Shown: positions 25,040 to 35,534 of the stretch, one piece after another
Layout: each line of letters begins with the position of its first letter
Position numbering within the stretch: position 1 is the first letter of the stretch
Source of the DNA: Thermosynechococcaceae cyanobacterium Okahandja
Lineage (GTDB): Bacteria; Cyanobacteriota; Cyanobacteriia; Thermosynechococcales; Thermosynechococcaceae
NCBI GenBank assembly: GCA_041530395.1
Contig: CP136945.1
Span: 496,001-560,000, forward strand
Length of the DNA stretch: 64,000 bases
Direction: 5' to 3'
Translations under genes and position numbers: made by a program
Notes under the pieces: generated by a model
Database searches by the model: none
What the model saw: the letters and a program-made list of their open reading frames with translations, nothing else
What the model was told of the DNA's origin: nothing

Positions 25040-26197
25040 ATGGCAGCACCCGCAATACTTGTTTTGGCTGATGGTTCCGTCTTTCGGGGGTTTTCTTTTG
25101 GGGCGCAGGGTACCGCCATTGGCGAAGTGGTCTTCAATACGGGCATGACGGGTTACCAAGAGGTGCTCACAGACCCCAGCTACTGCGGCCAAATTGTGAC
25201 CTTTACCTACCCAGAACTGGGGAATACCGGCATTACCCCCGAAGATGATGAGTCCGATCGCCCCCAAGTGCGCGGTGCCATTGCCCGTAACATTTGTACC
25301 GTGCCCAGTAACTGGCGATCGCAGCAGTCCCTGCCGGACTACCTCAAGGCTCACCGCATTCCCGGCATCTACGGTATCGATACCCGCGCCCTCACCCGTA
25401 AAATCCGCACCGTGGGCGCGATGAATGGCGGGATTTCCACCGAAATTCTAGATCCACTGCAACTGTTGCAGGAGGTCTTAGCAGCGCCCAGTATGCAGGG
25501 GCAAAACCTCACCAAAGTGGTGACCACCCGTACCCCCTACGAATGGACGGAACCCACCCCTGCTGCTTGGGAGTTTCGGCCCCAGACCACCTCCGAGGAG
25601 CCACCCCTGACGGTAGTCGCCCTTGACTTTGGCGTTAAGCGCAACATTCTGCGCCGCTTGGCCAGTTACGGTTGTCGGGTGATTGTGGTGCCCAGCGACA
25701 CCCCCGCTGAAACCATCCTCAGTTATGACCCAGACGGCATTTTCCTCTCCAATGGCCCTGGGGATCCGGCGGCAGTGGCCGAAGGCATTGAAACCGCCCG
25801 GCAGTTACTTGCCGCCGAGCGCCCCATGTTTGGCATTTGCTTGGGGCATCAACTGCTGGGGCTATCCCTCGGGGCAGAAACCTTTAAGCTCAAGTTTGGC
25901 CACCGTGGCCTGAACCAACCGGCGGGCCTCAGCCGCGAGGTGGAAATTACCAGCCAAAACCACGGCTTTGCCATTAGCCAAGCGTCCCTAGAAAAAACGC
26001 CCGTGACGGTGACGCACCTGAACCTCAACGACCACACCATTGCGGGGCTGAAGCACCAAACCCTGCCCATCTTTTCGGTGCAGTACCACCCCGAAGCCAG
26101 TCCGGGACCCCATGATGCAGATTACCTGTTTGGTGAGTTTGTGGCGCAAATGCGCGCCTACCGGCAGCAACACCCCCGTTCGGTGGCGGCTGGATGA
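25040..26197 (+). CDS. carA: Carbamoyl-phosphate synthase small subunit
   Basis: A 385-residue glutaminase subunit that feeds ammonia to CarB for arginine and pyrimidine synthesis. The N-terminal domain has [20 protein letters not shown]; the class I glutamine amidotransferase domain has the nucleophile in [10 protein letters not shown] (Cys) and the triad His/Glu in QYHPEASPG. Length is normal. The stop codon overlaps the ATG of the ABC permease (ATGA, 26194-26197), which is an unusual partner. Confidence 0.97.
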   Translation: MAAPAILVLADGSVFRGFSFGAQGTAIGEVVFNTGMTGYQEVLTDPSYCGQIVTFTYPELGNTGITPEDDESDRPQVRGAIARNICTVPSNWRSQQSLPDYLKAHRIPGIYGIDTRALTRKIRTVGAMNGGISTEILDPLQLLQEVLAAPSMQGQNLTKVVTTRTPYEWTEPTPAAWEFRPQTTSEEPPLTVVALDFGVKRNILRRLASYGCRVIVVPSDTPAETILSYDPDGIFLSNGPGDPAAVAEGIETARQLLAAERPMFGICLGHQLLGLSLGAETFKLKFGHRGLNQPAGLSREVEITSQNHGFAISQASLEKTPVTVTHLNLNDHTIAGLKHQTLPIFSVQYHPEASPGPHDADYLFGEFVAQMRAYRQQHPRSVAAG

Positions 26198-27072
26198 CAC
26201 GACGGGCGCTCATTCCCTACGCCTTTTTAGCCCCGGCGGTGCTCCTACTCACCTTGACGGTGTTCTGGCCCGCCTTGCAAGCCTTTGTCCTCAGTTTTAG
26301 CCGCTACGATGCCGATTTGTTGAGTGCGCCGCGCTGGGTGGGGCTGGCCAATTTTGAGCAGTTGTTGCGGGATGGCGTTTTTTGGAAAACCCTTGGCAAC
26401 ACCCTGTTGTACCTCATTGTTGTAGTACCCATCTTGGCGATCGCCCCCCTGTTGCTGGCCATTCTGGTGAACCAACCGCTGCGGGGCATCCGCTGGTTTC
26501 GCGCCGCCTACTATACCCCCGTGATTATTTCCATGGTGGTAGCCGGAATTGCGTGGCGCTGGCTCTATGCCCCCAATGGACTATTAAATCAACTCCTACA
26601 AGGCTTGCACCTGAGCAGGGAGGGGATCCCGTGGCTCACTAGCCCGAAGTTAGCCCTATTTAGCGTCATGGCGGTCACCGTCTGGAAAGGACTGGGGTAC
26701 TATATGGTGATCTATCTGGCGGGGTTGCAGGGCATTAGCGCCGAGTTGTACGAAGCGGCGGCCCTTGACGGCAGCGATGGCTGGCACCAGCACTGGGATA
26801 TTACGCTGCCCCTGATGCGCCCCTATATTTTACTGGTGAGTATTATTTCGGCCATTGCCGCCACCAAAGTCTTTGAAGAGGTCTATGTTATGACCCAAGG
26901 GGGGCCGCTGAACAGTTCCAAAACCATTGTCTATTACATTTACGAAAATGCCTTTCAGCGCCTAGAAATCAACTACGCCTGTACGATGGGTTTAGTTTTG
27001 TTTCTCATGATTTTTGCCCTCTCATTGCTGAACCTGAAGTTTGGCCAGCAGGGGAGCCTCCCCCTTAACTAA
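26194..27072 (+). CDS. Sugar-type ABC transporter permease (MalF/UgpA-like)
   Basis: A 292-residue inner-membrane protein with six hydrophobic segments. The EAA loop [27 protein letters not shown], which contacts the ATPase, identifies it as a CUT1-family sugar permease. The partner permease, ATPase and binding protein are not in the window. Its ATGA overlap with carA makes translational coupling probable, although the two proteins have no known functional link. The substrate cannot be inferred; related cyanobacterial permeases carry compatible solutes such as glucosylglycerol. The last 8 bp overlap the convergent ftn2 gene. Confidence 0.9.
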   Translation: MTRRALIPYAFLAPAVLLLTLTVFWPALQAFVLSFSRYDADLLSAPRWVGLANFEQLLRDGVFWKTLGNTLLYLIVVVPILAIAPLLLAILVNQPLRGIRWFRAAYYTPVIISMVVAGIAWRWLYAPNGLLNQLLQGLHLSREGIPWLTSPKLALFSVMAVTVWKGLGYYMVIYLAGLQGISAELYEAAALDGSDGWHQHWDITLPLMRPYILLVSIISAIAATKVFEEVYVMTQGGPLNSSKTIVYYIYENAFQRLEINYACTMGLVLFLMIFALSLLNLKFGQQGSLPLN

Positions 27073-29170
27073 GCACTTGCATCCGCTGGATCAACCATTG
27101 ATTCCCTTGCTGCACTAGGGTATAGAGGACGCGGTAGCTATCGTTATAGGACACATCAGGACGCAGGGTTCCCTGCTCATAAAATTTGGCATCTTCCTGC
27201 ACTTGGGCAATAACTTCCACCCGATTCCCCTCTAAAGGGCGAATTTCCTTAATCTCTATGTTGGTGAGGGTGTAGTTCCAATGGCTACCCTCCGCCTTTA
27301 ATCCTTCGGCCCGCGATCGCCACGTGCTCAGGGCAGGCTCCGCCAAAATCGCCTCTAGAGCAGCAATGGCAAAGGTACTACCCAAGGCCTGCGCCTTTAC
27401 CTGCTGCCAAGCTTGCAGCCGCTGCCGCGCCATTTCAATTGTCATGGCCGGAACCGCTGGCGATGGGGTTGTGGCAGGTGTCACTACCGCTGTTGGGGAG
27501 ACTTCTGCAACCGGAGTTTCCGGTGTCAGCGTTGTCGTTGACTGCGATCGCGGCCAATAGTGCTGTGCCAACACGCCCGCGCCAATCAGACATACCCCCC
27601 CACCGGCCCATAACCAGCCCTTACCCCGCTGCCGTTTGGTACGGCGCTGCCGCGATTTGGTGATCGTTGCCGCCATCGTGCTGCTGCCCACGGTTGTATC
27701 TGTGCCTACGCTGGTGGCGGGAACGGCGGGCTGATGCGCCTCAAGGGGCAGCGTTTCAGCGGTTAATGAGACAGTCGGCAAGGATTCACGGTAGGGGGGC
27801 GGCACCGCCACGGTGGGCTTAATTGTGACGGGCGTTGCCGATGCTGTTGATGTCGTGGCTGTGGTTGATCCTGTTGATGTTGCCGATGTTGTGGCTGCAG
27901 TCGATGGGGATGACCGCTCTTCCGGCAGGGGTGAGGTACTGACCTCTTCGGCACTGAGCGCTTCGAGGTAGGTTTGGATGTTGGGGTCGGCAAAATAGGC
28001 CTCAAGGGAGACGGGGGTTTCGCCTAAATCCCGAAAGGCGGGATAAATTTCCTCCTGCAACCACTGTTGCGTGTAGTGGCACAATCCCGGCAGCAGATCG
28101 GGGGCGTGCTCTGAATGGCGACGAATAAAGGCAACACTTTGCTGATCTTGGCTTTTTTCTAAGGCCGCAAGGGCGGCCGCAGGTTGCCCCAGCAGCAGTA
28201 GGCAACTGGCTAGCTCAAGGTAAATATCTTGGTTGGGCAGCAGCCGCTCCAGTAACTCTTTGCCGCGACGAATTAAACTGGGTTGTAGCTCGTGGAACCC
28301 CCTGGCCACCAAGGCGTGTACCGCAAGGTAGGAGGCCACCGCCGAGGGTCGCCGTGCCTCCCGCTCAAATAGCTCCTGCTGTTCAGCCGCGGTGAGGTAC
28401 GTCCGCAGTTGCAAAATAAATTTCAGAAAATCTTCTACCCCTAGCCCCGAGTGATCATCGTGGCGCCCCTCAATGCCGCCGCGATCGCTCAGCATTTCCC
28501 GCAGCAGCAGCACCCCCCGCTGCCGCCCCACACTGTCGGCCAAGGGCAGTGCCAACAGTTCCAGAATGCGGTAAGGGCGCAACCGATCCAGTTCACTTTG
28601 AAATTGCTGTTGCAACTCCGGGAACAGTGCCGATCGCTCAAGGATGCGCAGCCCAGAGTCTAGATGACCCGCCGCGGCTTGGTAGTGCTGTTGCTGCCAC
28701 TGCTCCCGCCCTAACTCTAGGTAGGCCAAGGCCACCGTTAGGGTAATATCGGCTTCGGCGGCAGATCCGGTGTAGGGACGGCTCAAATCAAGGGCATCCC
28801 CCTTCAGAAAGGGCTGCCCCACCTTGACTACTTGGTGGTAGTCCCCCAGTTCATAAAGGAGCAGCAGCGCCCCCGACAACTGTTGATCGGTAATTTCAAG
28901 GTCGGGGATCGTGGGTTGCGGGTCAAGCTGGGCAATGAGGTCATCGGTATCTAGACTGCGACAGCGGCGATCGTAGTCATGGCGCTGATCCGGTTGCCGT
29001 AGGACTTGGTAGGCCTGCTCAATGAGTTCGCGGCGGGTGGCCACAGTGGCGGGTGAATGCTGGTGGCTGGGCAACTGCATCAGACGCTCTTGAAAAGCTT
29101 GGTCGATTTGCTCGGGTGTTGCTTGAATGGGCACACCCAACACTTGGTAGTAATCTAAAGGAATGCGCAC
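27065..29170 (-). CDS. ftn2: Cell division protein Ftn2 (ZipN/ARC6)
   Basis: A 701-residue FtsZ-tethering protein, the cyanobacterial ancestor of chloroplast ARC6. It begins with the J-like domain RIPLDYYQVLGVPIQATPEQI (no HPD), followed by a helical region with TPR character. A low-complexity Thr/Ser/Ala stretch near residues 410-460 precedes one membrane span (KGWLWAGGGVCLIGAGVLAQ), and the ARC6-type C-terminal domain ends in [19 protein letters not shown]. The GTG at 29170 gives the canonical start, with GAGGA ten bases upstream; a TTG at 29242 would add 24 residues. The gene converges with the ABC permease by 8 bp. Confidence 0.9.
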   Translation of the reverse strand: MRIPLDYYQVLGVPIQATPEQIDQAFQERLMQLPSHQHSPATVATRRELIEQAYQVLRQPDQRHDYDRRCRSLDTDDLIAQLDPQPTIPDLEITDQQLSGALLLLYELGDYHQVVKVGQPFLKGDALDLSRPYTGSAAEADITLTVALAYLELGREQWQQQHYQAAAGHLDSGLRILERSALFPELQQQFQSELDRLRPYRILELLALPLADSVGRQRGVLLLREMLSDRGGIEGRHDDHSGLGVEDFLKFILQLRTYLTAAEQQELFEREARRPSAVASYLAVHALVARGFHELQPSLIRRGKELLERLLPNQDIYLELASCLLLLGQPAAALAALEKSQDQQSVAFIRRHSEHAPDLLPGLCHYTQQWLQEEIYPAFRDLGETPVSLEAYFADPNIQTYLEALSAEEVSTSPLPEERSSPSTAATTSATSTGSTTATTSTASATPVTIKPTVAVPPPYRESLPTVSLTAETLPLEAHQPAVPATSVGTDTTVGSSTMAATITKSRQRRTKRQRGKGWLWAGGGVCLIGAGVLAQHYWPRSQSTTTLTPETPVAEVSPTAVVTPATTPSPAVPAMTIEMARQRLQAWQQVKAQALGSTFAIAALEAILAEPALSTWRSRAEGLKAEGSHWNYTLTNIEIKEIRPLEGNRVEVIAQVQEDAKFYEQGTLRPDVSYNDSYRVLYTLVQQGNQWLIQRMQVLS

Positions 29171-29462
29171 CGGAAGCCAGTCCTCAAATAAATTCTGTAC
29201 GACCAAACATGATTCACTGCTGACAGCCGCTTTGCTGCTCAAGTGCTGCAGAAAAGGGCAGAAAAGGGTAGAAGCGTTGCCAGTAAAAGAGGGAGCATCA
29301 AGCGTTCTAGAGTATCACAAATTTTCCCCGATGGCATAGGCCGGTTAGGGGGTCAGTGCCAAGAATTGAACATCGCCGCTACCACCCCTTGGGAACTCAT
29401 GGTAGTATCGGGACACATTACCGTAACCCTGCCCCCTTGCAGCACGTTTAGGATAAACCGGT

Positions 29463-29924
29463 GTGACAGAACCAATATTTTGGTTGGCCGTGTCACTGGT
29501 CTTGGTGGCCGTCTGTTTAGCCGCTGTCTTAGCGGCAGCCATCCCCGCCTTTATGGAGTTGGCGCGGGCGGCTCGCAGTGCTGAAAAGCTCTTTGACACG
29601 CTGGGTCGTGAGCTACCGCCGACTCTTGAAGCCATTCGCCTGACGGGTCTTGAGATTAGCGATCTAACGGATGATATTAGCCAAGGGGTAGAAAGTGCCG
29701 GCAGTGTTGTCAAGCAGGTGGATCAAAGTATTGCGGCGGCTAAGCGCCAAGTACAGGAGGCTAAGGTGACCACCCGCAGTGTGTTTGCCGGAGTGAAGGC
29801 CGCATGGCAAACTTGGAATCGGCCCAGTCGTCGCCCGCCCCGCCTATCGGGCAGCAATTTGCCTCCTGTGGAGCCACCCTCCCTAGATCGTCAGGAGCGG
29901 CGGGAGCAGGTGCAAGATAGTTGA
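29463..29924 (+). CDS. DUF948 membrane-anchored protein
   Basis: A 153-residue protein with one N-terminal membrane span (FWLAVSLVLVAVCLAAVLAA) and a helical, amphipathic region ELPPTLEAIRLTGLEISDLTDDISQGVESAGSVVKQVDQSI, typical of DUF948. The tail is charged and proline-rich. Function unknown. The start is a GTG at 29463. Its last 34 bp overlap the end of holA on the opposite strand, a rather long convergent overlap. Confidence 0.75.
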   Translation: MTEPIFWLAVSLVLVAVCLAAVLAAAIPAFMELARAARSAEKLFDTLGRELPPTLEAIRLTGLEISDLTDDISQGVESAGSVVKQVDQSIAAAKRQVQEAKVTTRSVFAGVKAAWQTWNRPSRRPPRLSGSNLPPVEPPSLDRQERREQVQDS

Positions 29925-30868
29925 ACCATGGCTTGCCGGAGGGTGCCGCGGGGATCGCTGCCCAGCTTGAGGGAATACTCGCTGCGCAATAAAATTTCTA
30001 GGCTCTTGGTGAGGGCGGCCAAGGGAATGGATTTAACCTCCTTTTGCAGGATATAGACCCGTTTGGGATTGCCAATCTCCGCAAGTTTGGCAATGGTTTG
30101 CACGTCCTGTTCGTGACTGAGCAGTTTAATCCACAACCACGTGCGAAACTGTTTGCTAAGGCTGGCAATGAGGCGCAGGGGTGGCTCGTTTTGTTGCAGT
30201 AAATCCTCTAATTGGCTGAGGGCGGTGCTTAGCTGGCCATGAAGCAGGGTGCTGGCCAAGGTGAGGGTATGTTGTTGGCTGGCATGGACAAGGGGGGCAA
30301 TGTCCGTTGCCGTGAGGGGGCGATCGCCCCCAAAGAGGGAGAGCTTTTCGAGTTCGTTGTGCAGTTGGCGACTGTCGTTGCCCACGGCCTCTGCCAGCAG
30401 GTGCAGGGCATCCTCGCGTAGGTTGAGGTGGTACCGTTGAGCGGTGGTGCGAATATGCGCCTCAATCTCAGCGGTTTTCCAGGGGGCAATGGGGCTAAAT
30501 TCTTGAAATGTGCCGTGCTGTTGCAGGAGTTTAACCACCTTAGCGCGACTGTCAGGCTTTTGGGGGCTAGTCAGCAGCAGGTGGCAGGTGGCGGGAATTT
30601 GGGGCAGGGTTAGTTCTAGGTCTGCCAATAGCTCGGCACTACAGCGTTGACCGAGGGTGGTGTTGACCAGCCACACGAGGCGATCGCCACCACCAAAGGG
30701 AGGGGTCATCACTTGAGCCAAGGCGGCTTGGACGTGGCTGGGGTCCTCGCCAGCAAATTTTTCAAAGTTAAAGCTTTCCCACAGGGGATCGAGAACCTGT
30801 TGGCGCAGGTTTTTGACGGCCTCCTCCAAGCGAAAGTGATCCTCGCCCCAGTAGAAGTAAACAGGCAT
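29891..30868 (-). CDS. holA: DNA polymerase III, delta subunit
   Basis: A 325-residue clamp-loader subunit that opens the sliding clamp. MPVYFYWGEDHFRLEEAVKNLRQQV at the start, FGGGDRLVWLVN, CHLLLTSPQKPDSRAKVVKLL, and the C-terminal LLHGQLSTALSQLEDLLQQNEPPLRLIASLSKQFR are characteristic. The ATG is preferred to an upstream TTG five codons earlier. It converges with the DUF948 gene and is divergent from lptA, 56 bp away. Confidence 0.93.
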   Translation of the reverse strand: MPVYFYWGEDHFRLEEAVKNLRQQVLDPLWESFNFEKFAGEDPSHVQAALAQVMTPPFGGGDRLVWLVNTTLGQRCSAELLADLELTLPQIPATCHLLLTSPQKPDSRAKVVKLLQQHGTFQEFSPIAPWKTAEIEAHIRTTAQRYHLNLREDALHLLAEAVGNDSRQLHNELEKLSLFGGDRPLTATDIAPLVHASQQHTLTLASTLLHGQLSTALSQLEDLLQQNEPPLRLIASLSKQFRTWLWIKLLSHEQDVQTIAKLAEIGNPKRVYILQKEVKSIPLAALTKSLEILLRSEYSLKLGSDPRGTLRQAMVQLSCTCSRRS

Positions 30869-30924
30869 AGTGCCGAAACGCAACCCATCGATTAGTATGA
30901 ATTTATTGTGGCGGAGAAAAGGGG

Positions 30925-31347
30925 ATGGGGCGATCGCGGCAATGGGCAGTACTGGGGCTAGGTTTGGCGATGGCTCCGGTTCTATGGCAGTCTGCTGCCT
31001 CCCAACAGCCCCCCTCCCAAGCCCTGACCATTCTGGCGGATGTGCAACAGGCGAATGCCATTACGGGGGTCGTTACGGCGCGCGGCAATGTGCAACTGCG
31101 TTATCCCGCCCGTCAGATTCAGGCCACGGCGGCACAGGCTCAGTACTTTAGCCGGGAAGGCCGCATTGTCCTCACCGGTAATGTATATGTTCTGCAGGAG
31201 GGGAACAGTCTGCGGGCAGACTCCATCACCTATCTTATTGAGGAAGCTAAATTTGTAGCCTTACCTGCCCCAAGTCGCCAAGTTGAATCTATCCTAATGA
31301 TCCCCGATGACCCTAACCAACAAATTCCTGAATCTGTGCAGCCCTAG
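30925..31347 (+). CDS. lptA: LptA/OstA-like periplasmic LPS transport protein
   Basis: A 140-residue protein with a signal peptide ([19 protein letters not shown]). The mature part is an OstA beta-strand domain ([61 protein letters not shown]), which forms the periplasmic bridge for lipopolysaccharide. lptB and lptF/G follow directly. The lptB ATG lies inside this gene (41-bp overlap), so the three should be one transcript. lptC is separate, at 42345. Confidence 0.85.
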   Translation: MGRSRQWAVLGLGLAMAPVLWQSAASQQPPSQALTILADVQQANAITGVVTARGNVQLRYPARQIQATAAQAQYFSREGRIVLTGNVYVLQEGNSLRADSITYLIEEAKFVALPAPSRQVESILMIPDDPNQQIPESVQP

Positions 31348-32095
31348 GGGGGGCTTTACGCTACCGACCACCCTGCGCCTAGAGGGGGTATGCAAGCGCT
31401 ACGGTACCCGCTGGGTCGTGGATCATGTGAGTTTATCGGTGGCGCGGGGGGAAGTGGTTGGCTTACTTGGCCCCAACGGTGCGGGTAAAACCACGACCTT
31501 TTATATGGCCACGGGAATCGAGCGCCCCGATCAAGGGCGCGTGTGGCTCGACGATGATGATATTACCCATACCCCGCTCCATCAGCGGGCGCGGCGCGGC
31601 ATTGGCTACCTGCCCCAAGAACCCAGTATTTTCCGGCAGTTAACGGTGGCTGAAAATATCCTGCTTGTCCTTGAGCAAACGGGTGTACCGCGGCGGCAGT
31701 GGCGCGATCGCCTCGATGAACTGCTGACGGAATTTCATCTGACCCACATTGCCAATACCTTGGGTCGCCGCGTCTCTGGGGGGGAGCGCCGCCGCACCGA
31801 GTTGGCTCGCGCGTTGGCAGCGGGTAGATATGGCCCAAGTTTTTTGCTGTTGGATGAACCCTTTGCCGGGGTCGATCCGATTGCCGTGAATGATTTGCAA
31901 ACCATGATTGCCCGCCTGCGCGATCGCCAGATGGGCATCCTCATTACCGATCACAACGTTCGCGAAACCCTTGAGATTATCGACCGCGCCTACATTTTGC
32001 GCGAAGGGCAACTGCTGGCCGCAGGCAATAGCTGGGAACTGGCTCAGAACCCGAAAGTGCGCCAGTACTATCTAGGGGAAGACTTCCGTTTCTAA
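31307..32095 (+). CDS. lptB: LPS export ABC ATPase LptB
   Basis: A 262-residue ATPase that drives LPS extraction from the inner membrane. [15 protein letters not shown] (Walker A), [36 protein letters not shown] and [15 protein letters not shown] (Walker B), DHNVRETL (switch) and the Q-loop typical of LptB are present. The N-terminal ~20 residues ([16 protein letters not shown]) are unusual and arise from the overlap with lptA; no in-frame start closer to the conserved [11 protein letters not shown] was found. Confidence 0.93.
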   Translation: MTLTNKFLNLCSPRGGFTLPTTLRLEGVCKRYGTRWVVDHVSLSVARGEVVGLLGPNGAGKTTTFYMATGIERPDQGRVWLDDDDITHTPLHQRARRGIGYLPQEPSIFRQLTVAENILLVLEQTGVPRRQWRDRLDELLTEFHLTHIANTLGRRVSGGERRRTELARALAAGRYGPSFLLLDEPFAGVDPIAVNDLQTMIARLRDRQMGILITDHNVRETLEIIDRAYILREGQLLAAGNSWELAQNPKVRQYYLGEDFRF

Positions 32096-32096
32096 G

Positions 32097-33233
32097 ATGC
32101 TGACGGTATTCCGCTGGTGGCGATCGCTCTCCCTCTCGAAACTGGATCGCTATATCCTCTCGCTGCTGTTGCCCGGCTTCGGCTTTGGGGTTGCCATTTT
32201 TACGACCCTTGCCTTGGCGGTGGGCAGCATCTTTGATCTGGTGCGGCAAATTGCCGATGCCCAGTTACCCTTGAGTATTTTGCTGCAACTCATCTGGTAC
32301 GAGTTGCCCACCGTATTGGTTCTGGTGTTGCCCATGGCCGTCCTGCTGGCGGTGGTGGGCGCGATGAGCCGCCTCTCGGAAGAGGGGGAGTGGATTGCCC
32401 TGCGCAGTGTGGGGGTATGCCTACCGCGGCTGCTCGTGCCGGTGTTAGGGTTTGCCCTTCTGGTGAGTAGTGCCACCCTTGTGCTCAACGAAACATGGGT
32501 ACCCATTGCCAAGTTTCAGTCGGAACAACTCCTGCAGCAACTGTTGCAGCAGGAGCGCACCCTTGGAACTGGTACCGATATTTTTTATCCCGAGTACGAT
32601 CGCGACCAGCGGGTGCGACGGCTTTACTACGGCCATCGCTTTGATGGCAATCGCATTCAGGGCTTAACCATTCTTGACTTTTCGCAGCCACAGTTAACCC
32701 AAGTCATCAGTGCAGAGTCCGCGGAGTGGAACGTGCGTGAAAGTACGTGGCGGCTCTCCCATGGGGTGGCATATCTGATTAGCCGCCGTGGCGTTAGTCG
32801 CGATCTGTTGCAGTTTGAGGAGCAGGAAATCCGCCTACCGCGACCCGCCCAGTCGCAGCAACTGCGTCCCACCGAAGTCAGTGAACTCTCGATTATTCAA
32901 ACTCGCCGCGCCCTGCGCCGTCTTGACCCCAGTAAGGATGCGGAGTTGGTGCGCGCCCTTGAGGTCCACCTTGCCCAATCCTACGCCCAGCCCTTTTTAG
33001 CGGTTGTTTTTGCCCTTTTAGGGGTGGGCTTTGGCCTTAGCCCTTCCCAACGGCGGGGACGACAGGGCTTTGGCATTAGTGTTGCCGTTGTTTTTAGTCA
33101 GTACGTCTTGGCCTTTTTTCTAGGGGCGTTGGGGGCGATCGGTACGCTTCCGCCCCTTGTGGCGGCTTGGCTGCCCCACGCCATTGGCGGCGGTGTGGCC
33201 GTTGGCTTAATGTGGCGGGTGAATCGTAGCTAG
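32097..33233 (+). CDS. LPS export permease, LptF/LptG family (YjgP/YjgQ)
   Basis: A 378-residue protein with an N-terminal pair of membrane spans after LSKLDRYILSLLLPGFGFGVAIF, a central periplasmic domain, and three spans in the last 110 residues. EEGEWIALRSVGVCLPRLLVP near residue 95 is the family coupling-helix region. Only one such permease is seen, so it may act as a homodimer or the partner is elsewhere. It begins one base after the lptB stop, in the same operon. Confidence 0.9.
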   Translation: MLTVFRWWRSLSLSKLDRYILSLLLPGFGFGVAIFTTLALAVGSIFDLVRQIADAQLPLSILLQLIWYELPTVLVLVLPMAVLLAVVGAMSRLSEEGEWIALRSVGVCLPRLLVPVLGFALLVSSATLVLNETWVPIAKFQSEQLLQQLLQQERTLGTGTDIFYPEYDRDQRVRRLYYGHRFDGNRIQGLTILDFSQPQLTQVISAESAEWNVRESTWRLSHGVAYLISRRGVSRDLLQFEEQEIRLPRPAQSQQLRPTEVSELSIIQTRRALRRLDPSKDAELVRALEVHLAQSYAQPFLAVVFALLGVGFGLSPSQRRGRQGFGISVAVVFSQYVLAFFLGALGAIGTLPPLVAAWLPHAIGGGVAVGLMWRVNRS

Positions 33234-33275
33234 GGGCTATCGGGTTATGATGAGAACAGTGCTAATTGTTCATCC

Positions 33276-34340
33276 ATGCCCCAAACGTTTGATCTTCACG
33301 TTGTTGAGACGCGACCCTTGTTGACCCCCGCTACGCTGCTGGCGGAACTGCCACTCTACGACCACCAAGCCACCCTTGTGGCCACCACTCGCGATCGCAT
33401 TCGCGACATCCTTAAGGGGCGCGATCGCCGCCTACTGGTGATTGTGGGTCCCTGCTCTATCCACGATGTCAATGCGGCTCTTGAATACGGTGAAAAACTG
33501 ACGGCGGTGCGCGATCGCCTCAGCGACAGCCTTGAAATTATCATGCGGGTCTATTTTGAAAAACCCCGCACCTCCGTGGGTTGGAAAGGCCTCATTAACG
33601 ACCCCCACCTCGACGGTAGCTACGACATCAATACCGGCTTGCGCTTAGCGCGGCAGCTTCTCCTTACCCTTGCCAGTATGGGCATGCCCGCCGCCACCGA
33701 ACTCCTTGACCCGATTATTCCCCAGTACATTGCCGATGTGGTGAGTTGGACCGCCATCGGTGCCCGCACCACCGAAAGCCAAACCCACCGTCAAATGGCC
33801 TCTGGCCTCTCGATGCCCGTCGGGTTCAAAAACGGCACGGACGGTCACCTCGACTCCGCCATCAATGCCATGATTGCCGCCCAACAGGCGCACCATTTCC
33901 TCGGCATTAACGCCGATGGGCTAGCCAGTATTGTGGCCACCACGGGCAACCCCGATACCCACCTCGTGCTGCGGGGGGGCAAAGATGGTCCCAATTATTC
34001 TGCGGCCCACATTGAAATGGCCGCGGCACTCCTTGAGCGGAAGGGGCTGAGTCCCCGTCTGATGGTGGATTGCAGCCATGCCAACGCTGCCAAAGATGCC
34101 CAACGGCAGGTGCTGGTCTGCGACAACATTGCCCAGCAGGTGCAGCAAAACTCCCGCTATCTGGCGGGCGTGATGATTGAAAGCCACCTCAAGGCCGGCA
34201 ACCAACCCATTCCTGCGGATTTATCCCAGTTAGTCTATGGTCAGAGTATTACCGACCCCTGTGTGGATTTTGCCACAACGGTTGCCATGCTCGAGCAGTT
34301 GGCAACAGCAGTGGGAACCCAACTGGCGGTAGCGCGCTAA
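33276..34340 (+). CDS. 3-deoxy-7-phosphoheptulonate (DAHP) synthase
   Basis: A 354-residue type I DAHP synthase (AroF/G/H group), the first enzyme of the shikimate pathway, joining PEP and erythrose-4-phosphate. The motifs VIVGPCSIHD, MRVYFEKPRTSVGWKGLINDP, AIGARTTESQTHRQMASGLS, LRGGKDGPNY, VDCSHANAAK and GVMIESHL are intact. The N-terminus is the normal length, so feedback control by an aromatic amino acid is likely, but which one cannot be read from sequence. TyrA (47442) draws on the same pathway. Confidence 0.95.
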   Translation: MPQTFDLHVVETRPLLTPATLLAELPLYDHQATLVATTRDRIRDILKGRDRRLLVIVGPCSIHDVNAALEYGEKLTAVRDRLSDSLEIIMRVYFEKPRTSVGWKGLINDPHLDGSYDINTGLRLARQLLLTLASMGMPAATELLDPIIPQYIADVVSWTAIGARTTESQTHRQMASGLSMPVGFKNGTDGHLDSAINAMIAAQQAHHFLGINADGLASIVATTGNPDTHLVLRGGKDGPNYSAAHIEMAAALLERKGLSPRLMVDCSHANAAKDAQRQVLVCDNIAQQVQQNSRYLAGVMIESHLKAGNQPIPADLSQLVYGQSITDPCVDFATTVAMLEQLATAVGTQLAVAR

Positions 34341-34397
34341 CACGGCGGTTGCTCACCCCAACATCCCCTCACCAAGAACGCAGTTGGAGGAGACTTG

Positions 34398-35534
34398 ATG
34401 ACCCCATGGCAAACACTGCGCCGTAATCCCTTGGTGATGTTTGGCTTAGGGGTTTTAGTCACCTTGTACCTGCTGGCGATCGCGGCGGATATTGTGGCAC
34501 CCTACAATCCCTATGGGTTCCAAGTGGACGGGGCGCTGCTGCCGCCAACCCGAGTTTACTGGCGATCGCCCAGCGGCGAATGGCCTGGCCCCCACGTCTA
34601 TCCCACCCGTTTGGGACCTGTAAATTTGGAGACGGGTGAGCGTCCCCTGATTGTGGACTGGCAGCACCCCTCACCCATTCGGCTCTGGGTCAAGGGCAGC
34701 CCCTACCGCTTTTTGGAACTGACGCTGCCCCTGCCCACCCGCTGGAGCCTGAGGAATCCGGCCATTCAACCGCGCACCATTTTCCCCGGGTTTGCGGGCG
34801 ATCGCCACTTGTTTGGCACCGTTGGCCCCGGGTACTGGAATCTTCTGGGAACTGACGATCAAGGTCGAGATCAATTTAGTCGCCTGCTCTTTGGCGCCCG
34901 GATTAGCCTCAGCATTGGTCTGGTGGGGGTTGCGATCGCTTTCCCGATTGGCATCTTCGTTGGTGCAGTGGCCGGTTACTTTGGGGGCTGGCTCGATGTC
35001 CTGCTCATGCGGGGGGTGGAAGTGCTGATGACGCTGCCCACCATCTATCTCCTTGTGGCCTTGGCCGCCGTCCTTCCCCCCGGTCTTAGCAGTGGCGAAC
35101 GCTTTCTCCTCATTACCATCATCACCTCCTTTGTCAGTTGGGCGGGCCTAGCACGGGTGATTCGTGGCCAAGTGTTGAGTCTAAAGGAAACCGCCTTTGT
35201 CCAGGCTGCCCACGTCATGGGGGGGCGATCGCTGTTCATTATTGTGCGCCACATCATCCCCCAAACCGCCACCTACGTGATTATTGCCGCCACCTTGTCC
35301 ATTCCCAGCTTTATTGTGGCCGAATCCGTCCTCAGCCTCATTGGCTTAGGCATTCAGCAGCCGGATGCCTCTTGGGGCAATATGCTCTCCCTCGCCACCA
35401 ATGCCTCCATTCTCATCCTGCAACCTTGGCTCGTGTGGTCACCCGCCAGCCTGATTATCCTTAGCGTACTCTGCTTTAACCTCGTTGGTGATGGCCTGCG
35501 CGATGCCCTAGACCCGCGACGTTCCCAACTCTAG
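34398..35534 (+). CDS. Peptide-type ABC transporter permease (DppC/YejE-like)
   Basis: A 378-residue permease with one N-terminal span (PLVMFGLGVLVTLYLLAIAADIVAPYNPYG), a long extracytoplasmic insert (about residues 40-150), and five spans after GTDDQGRDQFSRLLFGARIS, the DppC/OppC signature. The EAA loop is FVQAAHVMGGRSLFIIVRHIIPQT. The long insert resembles the YejE subgroup more than classic DppC. No partner genes (DppB, D, F, binding protein) are adjacent. The ATG at 34398 has GGAGGAG upstream. Confidence 0.9.
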   Translation: MTPWQTLRRNPLVMFGLGVLVTLYLLAIAADIVAPYNPYGFQVDGALLPPTRVYWRSPSGEWPGPHVYPTRLGPVNLETGERPLIVDWQHPSPIRLWVKGSPYRFLELTLPLPTRWSLRNPAIQPRTIFPGFAGDRHLFGTVGPGYWNLLGTDDQGRDQFSRLLFGARISLSIGLVGVAIAFPIGIFVGAVAGYFGGWLDVLLMRGVEVLMTLPTIYLLVALAAVLPPGLSSGERFLLITIITSFVSWAGLARVIRGQVLSLKETAFVQAAHVMGGRSLFIIVRHIIPQTATYVIIAATLSIPSFIVAESVLSLIGLGIQQPDASWGNMLSLATNASILILQPWLVWSPASLIILSVLCFNLVGDGLRDALDPRRSQL

